Positions 61,091 to 64,000 of a stretch of 64,000 nt of DNA are shown one piece after another; the first letter of the stretch is position 1; each line of letters opens with the position of its first letter. The translations under genes and the position numbers were made by a program. Source of the stretch: Anas platyrhynchos (Eukaryota > Chordata > Aves > Anseriformes > Anatidae); the NCBI RefSeq assembly GCF_047663525.1, contig NC_092590.1, forward strand, positions 17,353,501-17,417,500. The letters run 5' to 3'. The notes under the pieces are model-generated. The model was given only the letters and a program-made list of their open reading frames with translations, was not told the DNA's origin and made no database searches.

Positions 61091-64000
61091 CGCAGTGCAA
61101 TTCATAGCCTGGCCTTCGGCTGGTCAGGGTAAAGCATGGCTCCTGCCTGGCCGTGTGGGGCTGGCTCTTTGGGGTATTTTGCAAAGTGAACAGGTGGTCT
61201 TGCAAAAAGCTGGGACACGTTTCCTTTGGGATTTCCAGCTCACGTCCCCTCAGGAAGCCCCTGCAGCCAGGAAGGCTGCTCTGGAGTCACCTACCTGCTG
61301 CGGGGCTGTCAACAGCGCTCGGCTGTGTACTGACCCAGCTCGTCACACAGACTGTTTGGACCCTGCACGCGTCACTTCGTGTCACTCGCTGTCCCTCTTG
61401 CACCCTCTTGTCTTTCCCTCTCTGTAAAAGGCCCTGTTAACCACAGATAAGGAAAGCTTTCCTGTAAGATCATAGGGCTATCAAGAAACCCTTGTAAAAT
61501 GACTTAAGTACGGGATTATCTCATTTCCTCTAGTTAAAAAGGAAAATAAACCCTAATCTTCTCCACTGAAAGCCACGCCACAATTCATTTGGCGTGACAC
61601 CGGGCGCAAGTGCCTCATGCCGAGCTGTCAGGCACACCTTGCATCGTGCTGAGCACTGCTTCTGTCCCCATCCTTGAGGGCAGGTCTGCCACTCTGGCTG
61701 GCGTCCCCCACGTGGAAAGGGACTTGAGGCACCCCCCAGGGCAGCCAGCTGGATGCAACCTGTCGCTTGCATCCCTGCGAGGAGGGAAATGGGGTGGAAA
61801 TGGCCAGCATCACTGCCAGGAGATGGGGAGGCGACCGAAGCCAGCGCAGTTGGCATTGCGATGATGCAAGAGGAGGGCTCCGAGCTGCAAAGATTCCTCA
61901 ATATTCAAGAGCATTGCAAGGATTGCTTTGACGTGAATGCAAATGCCAGTAATGCTTCCTCCTCCTTCCGAGCTGACATTTACCGAGCAGAGCTCTCTTC
62001 TTTGACCTCCCTCTGTAAACATTGACATTGCATTCACGGCGATAATAGATTTCTGTCTGTTTTACCGCAGCCCAATGTTTCCACCGGGAATGTTATTGCT
62101 TCTTATGGCTGGAAATGCACCTGCACCAGCTGTGAGGCTAAGCATAAAACCCATGCCAGCCCGAGTCCCCAAGTCTCTTAACAGACCGTGGCTGCCTCAT
62201 TGCCATGAAGCCCCCATTCATCTTGAGATGGTGGGAAAGAAATATTGTCCCAGCACTTCCTCTTCCTCGGGGAAAGAGAAACCATCAAATTTGCCTGTTT
62301 TCCTCTTAAATCATTTCCCGTCTCTGAAGGACACGGTCACAAGGCAAGTAGCCAGCCTGAAAAATGACTTGCCCAGCACCTGGGTACACAACCCATGCAG
62401 CCCCCCAAAATAGTCCCGTGGTGATGCCTGAGCTAACCCACACCCCAGAGGAAGAACAGCCTGGGTTTTTGGTTTTCCAGTAGCAATCTGCCTTTTTCTA
62501 GCTATTTCTCCCCAAAATTAGATTCCCCATTCCCATCACACAAGAATGAGCCCCAGCAGCTGCGTTAGTGCTCAAGCAGGTCCCTACTGCCCCGTTACCA
62601 AACCTGATGGCCTTGTTTAAAAGCGAAATGGCTTGGTGAAGCCCAGAAGCCCGCAGATGGGTTCTACCTCAGAAAATATACATGCGAAAAAAAAAAGCAC
62701 CTCCACTTTTTTTTTTTTTTTTTTTCATAGGAACTTGTTGCAGGATTTGGCAGGATTCAGAGTGCCGGAGGTGAGAGGCTTGCAAGCACTGAGCAGTCTG
62801 CCTGAAAGAGCAGCCCAGGACCTGGGTTTGCACAAATACCTAATTTTCCCAGTTGCCTCAGGCCCTTTACCATCACATTCAGCCCCTTTTCCCTCTTTCT
62901 CTTGCTCTCGGTAAGGTGCTGCAGGAAGGACAGCTCTCTCCCAGCCAGCATTTCTGCATGTGGTGCTGCTCACCCTTGGTCCCCTTACCCCATGGTGTTG
63001 GGGTCAGGGAGAAGGGATTACATCCTCCAAGAGAAATACATCAGCAGCCACTCTTTAGGATATCTATCATGCACTTGGGCAGGAAGAACATGGCAAGCTG
63101 GAATTTCCTTCATTTGGGAAAGCTCACAACAGTGCTTGGGACAAAGCTGAAGTTTGTCACTTAGTATTTTGCATATGAATAGGAATTCAGGCTTTCATCC
63201 CTGGCGGGACCATCATTATACATATTACCAGACAGCTGGTCTTTAGAAAAGGAGGCAAGTAGAAACAAAATAGATGTTTATTCTGTACTTAGGCAAATTC
63301 ACAGAAGGGGAATCATCTCCCATTCTCGCTGCTGCAAACACTTAGCTCACTACAGGCTCTTTGCACAGCGAATGCATTCACTCATCAAGGCATATTGAGT
63401 ATCTGCTTATTACTGCAAGTTCAGATCCCTTTCTGCATTTCTTAGCAGCGGTTCAAGCGTTACGAGGCCTGCCAGTTTAAATGGAGAAGGGATTAATTTC
63501 CCTTCTCCCCTGCCACCGTTTAGAGAAAGACAAAAATTCGGCCATTTTTCATCGCATTTCTTGCTGATAGCCACATGGGCAGTTAATTAAAACATATTTG
63601 GCCATGGCTTTCCAGCAGCCCTCTGACCCACACCACGGCGAAAGGCAGGAGGAAAATGAGCAAGCAGCAGTGCCAGGGCTTCCTGAAATCCTCTGCAGCA
63701 ATGCCCATGCACACAATTCTCTTGGTGTGCTCACTCCCTTGTACCCACGCATAGAAACACACATATATGCAGACATAAGTCCTCAGTGTGGCAGGCTTGG
63801 AAAGATTATGTTGCCTTCTGTTGCTTAGGGAAGACCAAGATCACGTTTCTGGAGCTTCAGCTTTGATTCAAAGCAGGATCTCCTCTCTGCTAGGTACTTT
63901 TACAGCCGCTCCCTCTGCTGTCGGTTGTTCCTTCCTTCTGCGGTGGGGAGGCTTTGGTGCCGCACAGCAAACATTCCCAGAGCATATAAAAAGCGAACAA
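61091..64000. other. Single-copy non-coding sequence to the window end
   Basis: No supported gene. A possible hairpin-forming pair, A10 (62,687-62,696) and T20 (62,707-62,726), is present. Stretches around 61,890-62,150 and 63,260-63,600 (TTAATTAA-type sites) have the same conserved-element look as 60,841-61,090. A TATAAAAA at 63,985-63,992 ends the window but has no visible gene after it. Confidence 0.4.

Noticed and set aside
62687-62726. A10...T20 as a terminator or RNA hairpin gene
   Set aside because: Simple homopolymers with a 10-bp spacer; more likely retroposon tails or slippage.
63985-63992. TATAAAAA as a promoter at the window end
   Set aside because: There is no downstream sequence to support a gene, and such strings are frequent in AT-rich DNA.

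Overview
This 64 kb window is vertebrate and almost certainly avian DNA. Evidence is two kinds of CR1 LINE fragment with recognisable CR1 reverse transcriptase and endonuclease-side peptide, a 456-bp element that looks like a solo retroviral LTR, and very compact GC-rich genes with introns of roughly 100-400 bp, typical of bird chromosomes. No prokaryotic, tRNA, rRNA or CRISPR features were seen.

Positions 1-57,646 are a head-to-tail tandem array of ~16 kb units on the + strand. Each unit carries one complete HEAT-repeat gene of the maestro (MROH) family. The 40-coding-exon model gives about 1,580 residues, closest in length and motifs to MROH2B. Gene A (1-8,339) is cut by the left edge. Genes B (12,069-24,387), C (28,117-40,438) and D (44,168-56,471) are complete and open in every exon, with GT-AG introns. 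Unit junctions lie at 9,769/9,770, 25,817/25,818 and 41,868/41,869, and the array ends at 57,646/57,647.

Each unit has the same layout. The 5' flank holds a minus-strand CR1 with a large internal deletion, then a stray copy of MROH intron 35/exon 36, a stray copy of MROH exon 28, and a TATA promoter with a CRE half-site. The gene follows. Its stop codon overlaps the AATAAA signal (TGAATAAA), so the 3' UTR is very short. The 3' flank holds the solo-LTR-like element and about 1 kb of unassigned sequence.

The copies are nearly identical overall but not uniform. Exons 31, 32, 36 and 38 carry clustered, mostly amino-acid-changing differences in a mosaic pattern, with A resembling D and B resembling C. 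Gene D has a separate 566-bp divergent patch over exons 7-9. This suggests recent amplification with gene conversion and possibly diversifying selection.

From 57,647 to 64,000 the sequence is single-copy, more AT-rich and without supported genes. It begins with another minus-strand CR1 fragment at the array edge and contains homopolymer tracts and a few stretches that look like conserved non-coding DNA.
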